NCBI RefSeq assembly: GCF_008830185.1
Contig: NZ_WAGX01000005.1
Coordinates: forward strand, 1,116,001 to 1,180,000
DNA length: 64,000 nucleotides
DNA from: Candidatus Galacturonatibacter soehngenii
Lineage (GTDB): Bacteria > Bacillota > Clostridia > Lachnospirales > Lachnospiraceae
Reading direction: 5' to 3'
A program made the translations under genes and the position numbers. The notes beneath the pieces were generated by a model, which ran no database searches, was not told where the DNA came from, and saw nothing but the letters and a program-made list of their open reading frames with translations. This document shows, piece by piece, positions 1-8,737 of this stretch; within the stretch, counting starts at the first letter, position 1, and every line of letters begins with the position of its first letter.

Positions 1-1661
1 TAAGTGGTGCAACAGAGTCCTCTGATGGTTTTCTAGCTGCAATTGAAGATGCCCTTACTCAGGCAGGTGCAGACATTGATTCTTTAAAAAAGGAAGTAGC
101 AAAGGAAAATGAAGGAAAAACAATTGAATTATCTGCTGATGTAGTCGTAATCGGTGCTGGTGGTGCGGGAACAGCCGCTGCTGTTACAGCTGCTGAAAAC
201 GGAGCCAAGGTGATTGTTCTTGAAAAAACAGCTATTGCAGGGGGAACCACTGCAAACGGAGGGGGATTTTTTGCAGCCAATAGTAAAAAAGCAAGAGAAT
301 TAGGTGATGAGCCAGTTGACATCGACTATATATTTGAAGAATGGATGAAGGAAATGGATTGGCTTTCAGATGCTTCTTTGGTAAAGCAGTTCCTTGAATT
401 ATCAGGCACGACTGGAGATTGGCTAGAAGATCACGGTGTTGTATTCCACAAGACTGAACAAGCCGTACAGCAAAGTCATGGAGCTGGTACAAACGGTTAT
501 CATAAATACGATGATTATACAAAAACCTCAGAGCAATTAGGAGCAATGTTGACCAAAATAAAAGAGGAAAATGGAGCAGAAATTTACTATGAAACACCTG
601 CTGATGGCTTAATAACCGACAATGGAAGTGTAACTGGTGTAACCGCCAAAGCTAAAGACGGTGCAACTCTTAAAATTACTGCTAAGTCGGTTATTGTTGC
701 GACAGGTGGCTTTGTTGGAAATCAAGATATGATAAAAGAGGCATTAAATGGCGTAACCGTAAATGCGGCCGGATATAATTCCAATGTAGGAGATGGAATT
801 TTGATGGCATGGGAGGCAGGGGCTGCTTCTAGAGGCTTATCCGCCATGGTAGCACATACCTTCAATGTAGAAGGCAATGGCCAGATTGAAGGCGACTACG
901 AATTTATGGATTTATACCAAGCAACTTCCTCGGTAGCATATATGCCTATCATTCCATGGGTAAATGCCCAAGGTTATCGATTTGCCAATGAAGATATTGT
1001 TTATGATAGAGCACTTTCCAGTAATTCTGTAATATCACAAGGAAATTACGCATATTTTCTGTATAATGAAGAACTCTTAAAAACATTAGAAGAAAAGGGC
1101 GCAAGATCTGCTGGTATGAAAGATAAGATTGCTATGGGGCCTATGCCTGAGATTACTCCTATGGATAAAGGCTGGGGTAAACTAACTGAAATCACAAACA
1201 AAATGGTAGATGGCGGATATGTTGTAAAAGCTGATACCTTAGAAGAATTAGCAACGAAGCTTAATATGAAACAAAGTACATTGCAAGAAACTATGAACCG
1301 CTATAATACGGATGCCAAAAATGGTAAAGATACTCTTTTTGGAAAAGATGCACAGCATATGTACGAGATGAGTCAAGGACCTTATTACGCTTATAAAGTC
1401 AGTGTTAATAATCTTTGTACCGTTGGGGGAATTCGTATTAATTCAGCCTTTGAAGTAGTACAGGCAGATCCAGAAAACGGCTATACTACAATTCCTAATC
1501 TGTACGCTGCGGGAGCAGATGCTGGCGGAATTTATTCTGACCATTATGCCCATACCATAGAAGGTGCTGCACAGGGATGGGCTTATAATTCCGGAAGACT
1601 TGCCGGTGCTGCTGCAACAGAAAATGCATTAGGAAAAGATATTGACTTGCTTAAACAATAG
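1..1661 (+). CDS. FMN-binding/FAD-dependent reductase, fumarate-reductase flavoprotein family (5' end cut by window)
   Basis: The reading frame is open from base 3, so the gene starts left of the window; the first in-frame ATG (210) lies inside the FAD fold and is not the start. The first codons read SGATESS, the C-terminal motif of FMN_bind domains, in which the Thr carries a covalent FMN. A dinucleotide-binding GAGGAG motif follows near 150-170, then a fumarate-reductase/succinate-dehydrogenase FAD domain (GTTANGGGF, GYRFANE, SGRLAG). Family knowledge: FMN_bind plus FAD domains occur in extracytoplasmic anaerobic reductases such as urocanate reductase. By eye, positions equivalent to Shewanella Fcc3 Arg402, His504 and Arg544 are not conserved (Tyr in GYRFANEDIVYD, no HH in VNNLCTVGG, no Arg in the C-terminal SDHYAHT segment), so the acceptor is probably not fumarate. 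Its tail overlaps the convergent MerR gene. Confidence 0.88.
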   Translation, partial: SGATESSDGFLAAIEDALTQAGADIDSLKKEVAKENEGKTIELSADVVVIGAGGAGTAAAVTAAENGAKVIVLEKTAIAGGTTANGGGFFAANSKKARELGDEPVDIDYIFEEWMKEMDWLSDASLVKQFLELSGTTGDWLEDHGVVFHKTEQAVQQSHGAGTNGYHKYDDYTKTSEQLGAMLTKIKEENGAEIYYETPADGLITDNGSVTGVTAKAKDGATLKITAKSVIVATGGFVGNQDMIKEALNGVTVNAAGYNSNVGDGILMAWEAGAASRGLSAMVAHTFNVEGNGQIEGDYEFMDLYQATSSVAYMPIIPWVNAQGYRFANEDIVYDRALSSNSVISQGNYAYFLYNEELLKTLEEKGARSAGMKDKIAMGPMPEITPMDKGWGKLTEITNKMVDGGYVVKADTLEELATKLNMKQSTLQETMNRYNTDAKNGKDTLFGKDAQHMYEMSQGPYYAYKVSVNNLCTVGGIRINSAFEVVQADPENGYTTIPNLYAAGADAGGIYSDHYAHTIEGAAQGWAYNSGRLAGAAATENALGKDIDLLKQ

Positions 1662-2427
1662 GCATATATACATCAAACAATTGTGAAATAAGGCCGTCCT
1701 TCTTCGTTTCATGAAGTATATTTCCATAGGTAATTCCACTTAAGGAATAACCATTTTGGCGGCAGTATTGATTTGCCTCCTCCAGCAAAGTGTTCATGTG
1801 TTCAAACAAATCAGTGTTTAAAAGAAACATGGTATACAAGCACTTAGTTGGAGGAAGGTGAATCATATCAGCTAACTCAACGTGTTCTACTTCAATACCA
1901 TATCCAAAACTAATTTTATCATCAATGGAAGGCTCATAATAAAAACATGGCCAGATTGATGGAAAATAATCAAAGCAATGCCAACTATTTTCAAATACAG
2001 TGGAGTTTAGAATAAAAGAGTCAAGTGTTTGATTGGGATGATAATAACATCCAGGGGATTTTACAATTTCAAATCCACCCTGAAATGATTTCCATTTATT
2101 TAACTTAATCTGTAAGTCAAAGATATGCTTATGTGCTCGTTCTAAATAATTTTGATTATTTTTTATAACTGTCAGCTGTTCATTTAGCTTGTCTAACAGA
2201 TAATCCTCGGAATTTCCTGATACTAACTGTTTAGCATCCGTGGACGAAAAAAGAAGAGAACGATACATTTTATAAGCAAATATTTTATTAATATCCGTTG
2301 CTTTAAAGTAACGGTAATTATTACTTTCATCTCGGCTGGTTTTTATGATATCCTGATTGTCATAATATCGTAGCGTTTCTTCTTTGATATTTAAAATACG
2401 TTTTACATCTTTAATTTTGTACTTCAT
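1651..2427 (-). CDS. MerR-family transcriptional regulator with C-terminal effector-binding-like domain
   Basis: A protein of 258 residues. The N-terminal 70 residues form a MerR winged HTH (YKIKDVKRILNIKEETLRYY, then NNYRYF). A coiled-coil dimerisation segment follows, around residues 75-115, and then a C-terminal domain of about 140 residues that resembles GyrI/BmrR-type ligand-binding domains in layout. I start it at 2427, where AGAGG lies five bases upstream of an ATG; an upstream in-frame ATG at 2451 has no such site. The last 11 bases overlap the end of the convergent reductase. It may sense a substrate of that enzyme, but this is inference from position only. Confidence 0.85.
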   Translation of the reverse strand: MKYKIKDVKRILNIKEETLRYYDNQDIIKTSRDESNNYRYFKATDINKIFAYKMYRSLLFSSTDAKQLVSGNSEDYLLDKLNEQLTVIKNNQNYLERAHKHIFDLQIKLNKWKSFQGGFEIVKSPGCYYHPNQTLDSFILNSTVFENSWHCFDYFPSIWPCFYYEPSIDDKISFGYGIEVEHVELADMIHLPPTKCLYTMFLLNTDLFEHMNTLLEEANQYCRQNGYSLSGITYGNILHETKKDGLISQLFDVYMPIV

Positions 2428-2502
2428 GATAACCTCTTTTCCAAATATCATTTATCAATAAAATAGTATTAAGACTAAGTTTATGGAAGCAATTTTATGA
2501 GT

Positions 2503-2949
2503 CTATCGTTTTTTGCCTTTTGATAGAACTTTATTAAAATTCCCTTTCTCTTTTAATGTTCCATCTGCTGTCATACGATATTTTTTCTTTTCTTGTAAAG
2601 TCTTCTTTGCAGGCTCTTTTTTTACTGATATAGCTGTCTTTGATGATGTATTCTTTCGTTTTTCTTGAGATTTCTCTGTTTTTGTTTTCTCTTTTCTTGG
2701 CTGTACAACCTTTATTCTTGGAAAGTTATTTTTTAATGGAAATGGATGATCATTTATCTCTATTAATTTCTTACCAATTTTTTAATCCATTAAGGCAGCT
2801 AATCTGCCTGGTGTGGCAACTAATATATCTACCTTACGTTTTAAATTTTCTTCTTGTTGTTTTTGCGATAAGCCTCCGTATACAACACAACATTTTAGTT
2901 TTGTAAATTTATCCAATGGCTTATCGGTCAATTTCTTTCGCTTTTGTAT
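2503..2949 (-). pseudogene. Remnant of a DEAD-box RNA helicase (RhlE-like), internally deleted
   Basis: Translating the minus strand gives CVVYGGLSQ...VDILVATPGRLAALMD, which is the GG and PTPGR-type motif region of a DEAD-box helicase N-terminal domain. An in-frame TAA (2782-2784) follows directly. In the same frame comes IGKKLIEINDHPFPLK and a Lys-rich basic tail ending at 2503, typical of the extreme C-terminus of clostridial RhlE-type helicases. The whole helicase C domain (SAT, ARGxD, HRxGR motifs) and the N-terminal Walker A/Q motif are missing, and the frame closes upstream at a TAG (2950-2952). This is a decayed gene that has lost its middle and its 5' end. Confidence 0.75.
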
Positions 2950-3385
2950 CTAGGACAAAACACAAAATGGTAGTTTACTAGTGAAACTGTTGTCATTGTA
3001 CTTATATATTTTATTTCCATAATATAATTATATCAAAATGTAGATATAAGTTAAACATACATCTACATATTGATAAATAATTTAAATATCTTGTACTGAT
3101 TGCGTAAACTACAAACATTTGCAAATTAAGGCAATATATTTAATGGGCTCTCCTAGTCTTTGTATTGACAAAAAGCACATAATTATCCATAATTAAGCTA
3201 TTATAATAATTGCGGAAGTTATCAACATCCCTTTCAAAATAAATACTCATCAATAAATATAATGTAGTTTTAAGGGAATAAATGTGCTATTGTTATTGAT
3301 GGATAATTCAGATTTATCAGGATTTTAGGTTTATGTGAATAAATGAATTATCTTATAATAAAAACAAAAGAAGAGGGGAAATTTT
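2950..3385. other. AT-rich intergenic region without a gene
   Basis: About 435 bases of very AT-rich DNA between the helicase remnant and the lipoprotein gene. I find no reading frame with coding character. The only recognisable element is the promoter listed at 3165-3193. Some loosely repeated ttatcc/ggataa words occur around it (3183-3190 and 3298-3305), but I cannot assign a function to them. Confidence 0.5.
3165..3193 (+). promoter_or_regulatory. Sigma-A type promoter for the lipoprotein gene
   Basis: TTGACA (3165-3170), a 17-base spacer and CATAAT (3188-3193). It lies about 190 bases upstream of the lipoprotein start, leaving a long AT-rich leader. A second TATAAT-like word sits at 3202-3207. 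Confidence 0.45.
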
Positions 3386-4066
3386 ATGAAAAAAGTTATA
3401 GTATTAGTACTAATTGTATGTATAGTGTTCACTAGTTGCTCTACAAAAGACACATCAACATCTGAAACCGAAGTAAATACTCAAACAACAAATAGCAAAA
3501 AAACTGAAACCAAATCTGAAACCGAATCAGACACCGAATCTAGAACAGAGGCTGAAATGAATTCTGAAATCGATGACACAATTGAAACAATAGGAGAGGT
3601 TGAAGTTGATAAAAGATTATTAACTATTGAAATCGTAATACCAGCAGAATATATGGAGGGTACTTCTCAAGAAGATTTAGACACTTCAAGTCTGGAAAGT
3701 GGATTTATATCGGCAACATTAAATGCGGATGGAAGCGCAACTTATGTAATGACAAAGGATACACATAATAAATATATGGAAGAATTAAAAACACAATTAA
3801 CATCTGAAATTAATGAAATGGTCGGTTCAACTGATTATCCCAATATATCTTCGATTGAAATAAACGATGATTATACCGAATTTAATATTACTACGACTTC
3901 TACCGAGCTATCAATGAGTGAGTCTTTTTCCGTTATAGCATTCTTTATGTATGGTGGCATGTATAACATGTTTAACGGAACTAAAACTGATAACATAACA
4001 GTTAATTTCATAAATGCAGATTCTGGAGAACTCATTAACACAAGCAATTCTGCTAATTTAAAATAA
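3386..4066 (+). CDS. Secreted lipoprotein of unknown function
   Basis: A protein of 226 residues. A hydrophobic signal peptide ends in the lipobox FTSC (Cys at about residue 18), so it should be lipidated and anchored on the outer face of the membrane. Residues 20-70 form a low-complexity Thr/Ser/Glu/Lys linker (repeated ETES/DTES words), followed by a folded-looking domain of about 150 residues that I do not recognise. GAGGGG lies seven to eight bases upstream of the ATG. It stands alone: a promoter lies upstream and a terminator-like hairpin follows. No function can be assigned. Confidence 0.8.
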   Translation: MKKVIVLVLIVCIVFTSCSTKDTSTSETEVNTQTTNSKKTETKSETESDTESRTEAEMNSEIDDTIETIGEVEVDKRLLTIEIVIPAEYMEGTSQEDLDTSSLESGFISATLNADGSATYVMTKDTHNKYMEELKTQLTSEINEMVGSTDYPNISSIEINDDYTEFNITTTSTELSMSESFSVIAFFMYGGMYNMFNGTKTDNITVNFINADSGELINTSNSANLK

Positions 4067-4102
4067 TAGGAAACAAAAACTGCTCCCTAGGAGTAATCTA
4101 GT

Positions 4103-4180
4103 TTGCCCCTAGCTAGACAAAAATTAAATCAGGCAAACTTTCGTTTAATTTATTGTCTAACAAAAGGGGCAATTTTAATT
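4103..4180 (+). terminator. Long imperfect hairpin with T-rich tail after the lipoprotein gene
   Basis: Outer arms TTGCCCCT (4103-4110) and AGGGGCAA (4165-4172), inner arms TAGACAA/TTGTCTA (4114-4120, 4153-4159) and ATTAAA/TTTAAT (4123-4128, 4144-4149), followed by TTTTAATT. It separates the lipoprotein gene from the convergent corrinoid transporter genes. Confidence 0.6.
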
Positions 4181-4195
4181 AAGGAATGGCAATTT

Positions 4196-5020
4196 TCATA
4201 CTTTCTTATCCTTTGAAAATGGAACATAGTATTTCTTTCCTGTTCGCGGATTTTCTAATATGTCAAAATCGACATCATAGACATCAATTAAGTTTTCTCT
4301 TGTAAGAACCTCTTCTGTCTTACCATTGCTGTGGATACGTCCATTCTTCATCATGATAATCCGATTACAATATTGCGCTGCCATATTAATGTCATGAAGT
4401 ACTGCGATAATCGTTTTTTCTTTCTTTTCATTCAATTTTACAAGGGCTTGCATAAGTTCTATCTGATGCTTTACATCCAAACTAGAGGTCGGTTCATCCA
4501 GAACCAAACATTGTGTATCTTGGGCTATTGCTCTGGCTGTTACAATACGCTGTGCTTCCCCGCCACTCAAGGTTGTAACGCTTTTATCCCGCAATTCATA
4601 GCAATCTGTTAATAACATTGCTTTTTTTACTTTCTCTCTATCTATTTCGCTTGCATCGGCAAATCGCTTTTGATATGGTATTCTTCCCATCATTACGATA
4701 TCTTTTACTAAAAAAGAACTTTCAATCCGTATGTTTTGTGGCACCAATGCAATTTTCTTTGCTAAGTCCTTCCGTTTGTAATTCATCAGGTTAATCTCAT
4801 CCAATACAATCTTACCTTCTTCTGGTTCGATGAACCTAAGAATATTTTTCATAAAAGATGTTTTACCTGAACCATTCGGTCCGATGATACCATAAATATA
4901 TCCTTTTTCAAATAAACAATTTAACTTATCAAGAATTGGGTTTTTATCCTTCTTAGGGTACCAGGAGAGTGAATCAACTAAAATCCCTGGCTCTTTTGCC
5001 TGTTTTATTTCTTTCTTCAT
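4196..5020 (-). CDS. btuD: ABC transporter ATP-binding protein, corrinoid/iron-chelate type (BtuD-like)
   Basis: A protein of 274 residues with a complete ABC ATPase: Walker A GPNGSGKT near residue 47, the Q-loop, the signature LSGGEAQR near 152, Walker B CLVLDEPTSSLD and the switch His in AVLHDINM. Sequence style is that of the FecE/BtuD family, which powers uptake of cobalamin, heme or siderophores. Its ATG overlaps the TAA of the permease gene by one base (TAATG), implying translational coupling. The cobalamin riboswitch at the head of the locus makes a corrinoid the likely cargo. Confidence 0.9.
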   Translation of the reverse strand: MKKEIKQAKEPGILVDSLSWYPKKDKNPILDKLNCLFEKGYIYGIIGPNGSGKTSFMKNILRFIEPEEGKIVLDEINLMNYKRKDLAKKIALVPQNIRIESSFLVKDIVMMGRIPYQKRFADASEIDREKVKKAMLLTDCYELRDKSVTTLSGGEAQRIVTARAIAQDTQCLVLDEPTSSLDVKHQIELMQALVKLNEKKEKTIIAVLHDINMAAQYCNRIIMMKNGRIHSNGKTEEVLTRENLIDVYDVDFDILENPRTGKKYYVPFSKDKKV

Positions 5021-6096
5021 TATGACAATCCCCCTTTCTTATTGCGTTGCAATAAATAGATAAAATATGGGGTACCTAACATCGCCGTAATGACTCCAAC
5101 AGGTATCTCAGATGGTGCCGCTGCGTTGCGAGCAATGGTATCGCAAATAATCATAAAGATTGCACCGCCTATACAAGACAAAGGCAGCAATCCTTTATGC
5201 CTTGGTCCGCTAATCATGCGAATACAATGTGGAATTACCAACCCCACAAATCCAATTATTCCACTAACCGATACACATGCTGCGACTTGCAAAGATGCTA
5301 CAATCATAATGATTTTTTTAATTCTAACTGTATTAATACCTAAACTTTCTGCTGTATCATTTCCTGTCGTTATTACATCCAATTCAGTTGAAAATAGGAT
5401 CAACACACCACAGCAAGTTACAGTGAAAATAAAAAGGAATAATACCCTGTCCCAAGTTGCTGCTGAGAAGGTACCCATCGTCCACAAAAATACTTTTTCT
5501 ATTTTATCGTGGTGAAACGTCATTAATAAAGATATTACAGAAGAAAGCATCGTGCTAATGGCAGTACCTGTCAATAATATATTTACCACAGGCAATTTAC
5601 TCCCTACGCAGGATATCTGATACACAATAAAAGCTGTTAAAAGGGCACCAAAAAATGCAAATGTTCCAATCACTCCAAGACCAAAGAAATGAAGCCCGAT
5701 GCCACTTAACATAGCAAGTGTCGCCCCAAGTGCTGCACCTGAAGAAACACCTAAAATATGTGGGTCTGCTAATGGATTGCGAAATAGCCCCTGAAATGCA
5801 GCACCAACCACAGATAAACCACATCCTACCAAACCAGCCAGTAAAATTCTTGGCATTCGAATCTGCCATACAATTCTAAGATAGACTTCTGCAATTTCTG
5901 ATAAATCAATACGCTTTCCAAAGTACGGAATCCGAGAAAAGATTATCTTCAAGCTGTCGCTTACAGACAAATCAGCAGAACCTAAAGAAGCCGAGATGAC
6001 AATGCACATAAACAAAATTATGATTAGAATTAGCTTATACCACATATCTTTACTATTTACATATTTTCCTAAATTTATTATTTTTCTTGTATTCAT
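5020..6096 (-). CDS. btuC: FecCD-family ABC permease, corrinoid import (BtuC-like)
   Basis: A protein of 358 residues with about ten membrane segments. It contains the family's typical stretches: RMPRILLAGLVGCGLSVVGAAFQGLFRNPLADPHILGVSSGA in the first third and GFVGLVIPHCIRM near the C-terminus, which forms the coupling helix that contacts the ATPase. It would form the BtuC2D2 channel with the downstream gene product. The gap of about 175 bases to the upstream binding-protein gene holds a weak stem (ATAGGC/GCCTAT, about 6219-6250) that may lower expression of the membrane components relative to the binding protein. Confidence 0.92.
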   Translation of the reverse strand: MNTRKIINLGKYVNSKDMWYKLILIIILFMCIVISASLGSADLSVSDSLKIIFSRIPYFGKRIDLSEIAEVYLRIVWQIRMPRILLAGLVGCGLSVVGAAFQGLFRNPLADPHILGVSSGAALGATLAMLSGIGLHFFGLGVIGTFAFFGALLTAFIVYQISCVGSKLPVVNILLTGTAISTMLSSVISLLMTFHHDKIEKVFLWTMGTFSAATWDRVLFLFIFTVTCCGVLILFSTELDVITTGNDTAESLGINTVRIKKIIMIVASLQVAACVSVSGIIGFVGLVIPHCIRMISGPRHKGLLPLSCIGGAIFMIICDTIARNAAAPSEIPVGVITAMLGTPYFIYLLQRNKKGGLS

Positions 6097-6271
6097 ACCG
6101 TTTTTTTGTCCTTAAAGCTCTCTATTTTTAATTTATTCATCTATTTATTTTTTGAACAAGTATGTTCCTTCTTATCCTATCAAGCAAACTCAATATAAAT
6201 CCAAATTGGGGTAAAACAAATAGGCCCAGAACAAGATATTTGCCGCCTATCCTGTTCAAAGCCTGATATAA

Positions 6272-7285
6272 CTACTGAAACGCCTCTGGATGTATTATTT
6301 CTGCTAAGGCTCTTAACCCTTCCGCATTTCGATACCCTTGACGTTCCACTAAATCTTTATTTATTCCGTATACGTGATCATTTTTTACAGCCGATAAGTC
6401 TTTATAATTTTCTGCTGCCTCAAAGTCAGCCTTTAAATCTATAGGAATTATTATGATATCAGGGTCTGCTTCTACTAAAGCTTCTAATGTATATGACCAT
6501 CCAGATATATCCTGTGCGATATTGTTACCACCAGCAAGTGAAAGCATCTGACCGATGAAAGTGTCTCCTCCTGCTGTATAATCACCATATTCACCATAAC
6601 CTACCACATAATATACACTTGGTTTATGTAATCCTTCTATCCGAGATTTTACCTCTGTTATTGTTTTATTCATATCATGAACAACTGCTGCAGCTGTTTC
6701 ATTTGCATTTAAAATGGTACCCATTGATGTAATAATTGAATATACGCCCTCTATTTCAAATTCATCATAAAGAACGACAACCTTTACACCTAAATCAACT
6801 AATTTTTTATTTGCTTCTTCACTAAAATGTGTGGAGGCAATTACAACATCTGGTTCTAAACTAATTATCTTCTCAATATCAGGCTCACGTAAGGTGCCCA
6901 CCGATTCTATACTACTTACCTGTTTGGGGTAATCGCAATAATCTGTACGTCCAACGAGCTTACTTTCTAAGCCAAGCTGATACATCATTTCCGTAATATT
7001 AGGTGCCATGGAAACAACCTTCATAGGTTCTGAGTCAAAGGTCACCTCACTCCCTTGTGAGTCGGTAATTGTTATCGGATATTTGGTTACCTTTGCGAAT
7101 GATTCCGACGCTTCTGTAGCAGATTGGAAATCTGTCGTTTCTTTCGTTTTTTCCGTTGTTACTGATGCCGTTGCCGAATCGACATTTGTATCCTCTAAAC
7201 TGTTTTTCTTTGTACTGCATGCCGAAAGAGCACATATTAAGCCCAAACAGCATAATACTACCATTATTTTACGTATATTATTCAT
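6272..7285 (-). CDS. btuF: ABC transporter substrate-binding lipoprotein, corrinoid type (BtuF-like)
   Basis: A protein of 337 residues. A signal peptide with lipobox LSAC (Cys at about 23) is followed by a Ser/Thr/Glu linker (residues 24-65) and then a periplasmic-binding-protein type III fold (ITITDSQGSEVTF, VVSMAPNITEMMYQLGLESKLVGRTDYCDYP, EPDVVIAS). The TDYCDYP segment is typical of BtuF-like proteins. It is the first gene after the cobalamin riboswitch, so its transcript should be switched off when corrinoid is plentiful. The ligand itself is inferred from the riboswitch rather than from binding residues. Confidence 0.9.
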   Translation of the reverse strand: MNNIRKIMVVLCCLGLICALSACSTKKNSLEDTNVDSATASVTTEKTKETTDFQSATEASESFAKVTKYPITITDSQGSEVTFDSEPMKVVSMAPNITEMMYQLGLESKLVGRTDYCDYPKQVSSIESVGTLREPDIEKIISLEPDVVIASTHFSEEANKKLVDLGVKVVVLYDEFEIEGVYSIITSMGTILNANETAAAVVHDMNKTITEVKSRIEGLHKPSVYYVVGYGEYGDYTAGGDTFIGQMLSLAGGNNIAQDISGWSYTLEALVEADPDIIIIPIDLKADFEAAENYKDLSAVKNDHVYGINKDLVERQGYRNAEGLRALAEIIHPEAFQ

Positions 7286-7337
7286 TAAAATCTCCTTCTG
7301 CTCTCTCTTCCCTCCGAAGATGAACGGTTCAGTTATA

Positions 7338-7525
7338 TATGGCAGGTTTCCTGACTTATGGTTAACTTACTAACTGCAGTCTTCTCAGATTAATGTATCT
7401 TACTCAACCTAGTTTTCACGGCAATAGATGAGCATTCTATCATATCTCCAATGACTATTACGTACAGCTTTCAAACCAATTACAGTAGCGGGGGCTGTTG
7501 TGGACTTAAACCACATTCCCTTTTA
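7338..7525 (-). promoter_or_regulatory. Cobalamin riboswitch
   Basis: Reading the minus strand from 7525, the hallmarks appear in order: GGGAATGTGG, then the conserved ACAGCCCCCGCTACTGT segment (about 7483-7500), variable arms, and finally the B12-box AGTCAGGAAACCTGCC (7341-7356). Known class: the B12 box pairs with a loop that controls translation or termination of corrinoid uptake and synthesis genes. It ends about 55 bases before the start codon of the binding-protein gene, so control of ribosome access or a terminator in that interval are both possible. Confidence 0.95.
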
Positions 7526-7561
7526 ACTTTAAAAAGCACCATATAATTGTAACACTTCCAT

Positions 7562-7590
7562 ATTATATATGTTTTATTATTATAATACAA
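7562..7590 (-). promoter_or_regulatory. Promoter of the corrinoid importer transcript
   Basis: On the minus strand TTGTAT (7585-7590), a 17-base spacer and a perfect TATAAT (7562-7567). It lies just upstream of the riboswitch, as expected for the start of this transcript. Confidence 0.6.
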
Positions 7591-7804
7591 GGCTGAAAAT
7601 GGCTATTCGTGTATGAACGTTCTCACGGGATACACTCTTAAAACATTTTAATTTTATCACCTTAATAATAAGAATCCATACGATATGTAGACAACAACCT
7701 ATTCCATAAATCTTTGGATATATACTTATTAAGAAACTTATAACTCTTACCAACACTGAGTGTAAATCCTGTTTCTATTCCAACTTTCCACGATTGTTTC
7801 ACCA
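7591..7804. other. Intergenic region, nothing recognised
   Basis: AT-rich sequence between the riboswitch promoter and the end of the epimerase-like gene. I see no coding frame, RNA or clear terminator here. Confidence 0.4.
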
Positions 7805-8737
7805 TTACAAATTTATTGCATCCTCTATTTTATTCATTTTTTTATCGACATCAATATTAGAATGATTTTTATACCAGTCATAGGATAATTTCATTCCATC
7901 CTCTAATCCAATGTTAGGGATAGGTAAGTTATCCTTTTCCAAATTTATGACATCTAGCAGATATGTGCAATCTCTAAATGGGAAAAATTCTCGAGCTTTT
8001 AATTTTCCTTGGTAGTGAACTTTCTTAATTCTTGCATGTCTGCCAACAGCAAGAGCTGCACATCTTACTAACTTTTCCCAATTAGTTACTTCAGGGTTTG
8101 TTACATTGTATATTCCTCCTGCCTGCATATATAGTAACTTATCAAAAATCTTCAATAAATCAGATATATAAACAAACTGTATCTGACTACTACTATCTGG
8201 AATTGGGATTATCTCGCCTTTTTCTATCTTTTCAAAGAAATAACTCTCCCTATATAAATTATTACCAGCACCATAAATATATGAAGGTCTTACAATTGAA
8301 ACAGATACCTTATCGGAAATACTTTTTTCCTGTAAAAAAGTCTCGGCAGATAATTTATCTGTTCCATATTCACCCCAATTCTCATTATAGCCACATTCGG
8401 ATTTTTCATTTAAATATTCAACTGATGGTAAATATACTGCACCCGAACTACATAAAATATATTTTTTTAATGATTGTTTATCTAGTACTTGATATAACAG
8501 CTCGACATCTTCTTTTGTATAGGCGGAAATATCATATATAACGTCAAACTTTTTATTTCTTAAACTTTCTAAGTCAGTAGCATTTTTACGATTACCTATA
8601 AAATGCTCCTCTATACCTTCGTAATCTAAATTAGACTGATTTCTCGTAAAGATAGACACCTTATATCCTTTATCTATCATATATTTTGCTAACTCTTTGC
8701 TAACAAATTGCGTTCCTCCCATTAATAGTATATTCAT
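7805..8737 (-). CDS. NAD(P)-dependent epimerase/dehydratase-like protein (extended SDR)
   Basis: A protein of 310 residues. The N-terminus MNILLMGGTQFVSKELAKYM is a Rossmann nucleotide-binding segment of the atypical type GGTxFxSxxL seen in extended short-chain dehydrogenases that act on nucleotide sugars or in mRNA-binding-protein relatives. A YGTDKLSAE segment (YxxxK) sits near residue 130. I start it at ATG 8737, seven bases after GGAGG; an in-frame TTG at 8749 lies inside that ribosome site. It has no co-directional partner, and a transposable element follows upstream. The substrate is unknown. Confidence 0.8.
   Translation of the reverse strand: MNILLMGGTQFVSKELAKYMIDKGYKVSIFTRNQSNLDYEGIEEHFIGNRKNATDLESLRNKKFDVIYDISAYTKEDVELLYQVLDKQSLKKYILCSSGAVYLPSVEYLNEKSECGYNENWGEYGTDKLSAETFLQEKSISDKVSVSIVRPSYIYGAGNNLYRESYFFEKIEKGEIIPIPDSSSQIQFVYISDLLKIFDKLLYMQAGGIYNVTNPEVTNWEKLVRCAALAVGRHARIKKVHYQGKLKAREFFPFRDCTYLLDVINLEKDNLPIPNIGLEDGMKLSYDWYKNHSNIDVDKKMNKIEDAINL

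Noticed and set aside
210-1661. ATG at 210 as the start of the flavoprotein
   Set aside because: The frame is open to base 3 and encodes an SGAT flavinylation motif and the FAD-binding glycine motif upstream of this Met, so the start lies outside the window.
2640-2906. Plus-strand reading frame of 88 codons rich in Leu/Phe
   Set aside because: It is the antisense of the helicase remnant; the minus strand shows recognisable helicase segments.
7008-7373. Plus-strand frame of 121 codons over the binding-protein gene
   Set aside because: Antisense shadow of the BtuF-like gene that also runs into the riboswitch; no ribosome site.
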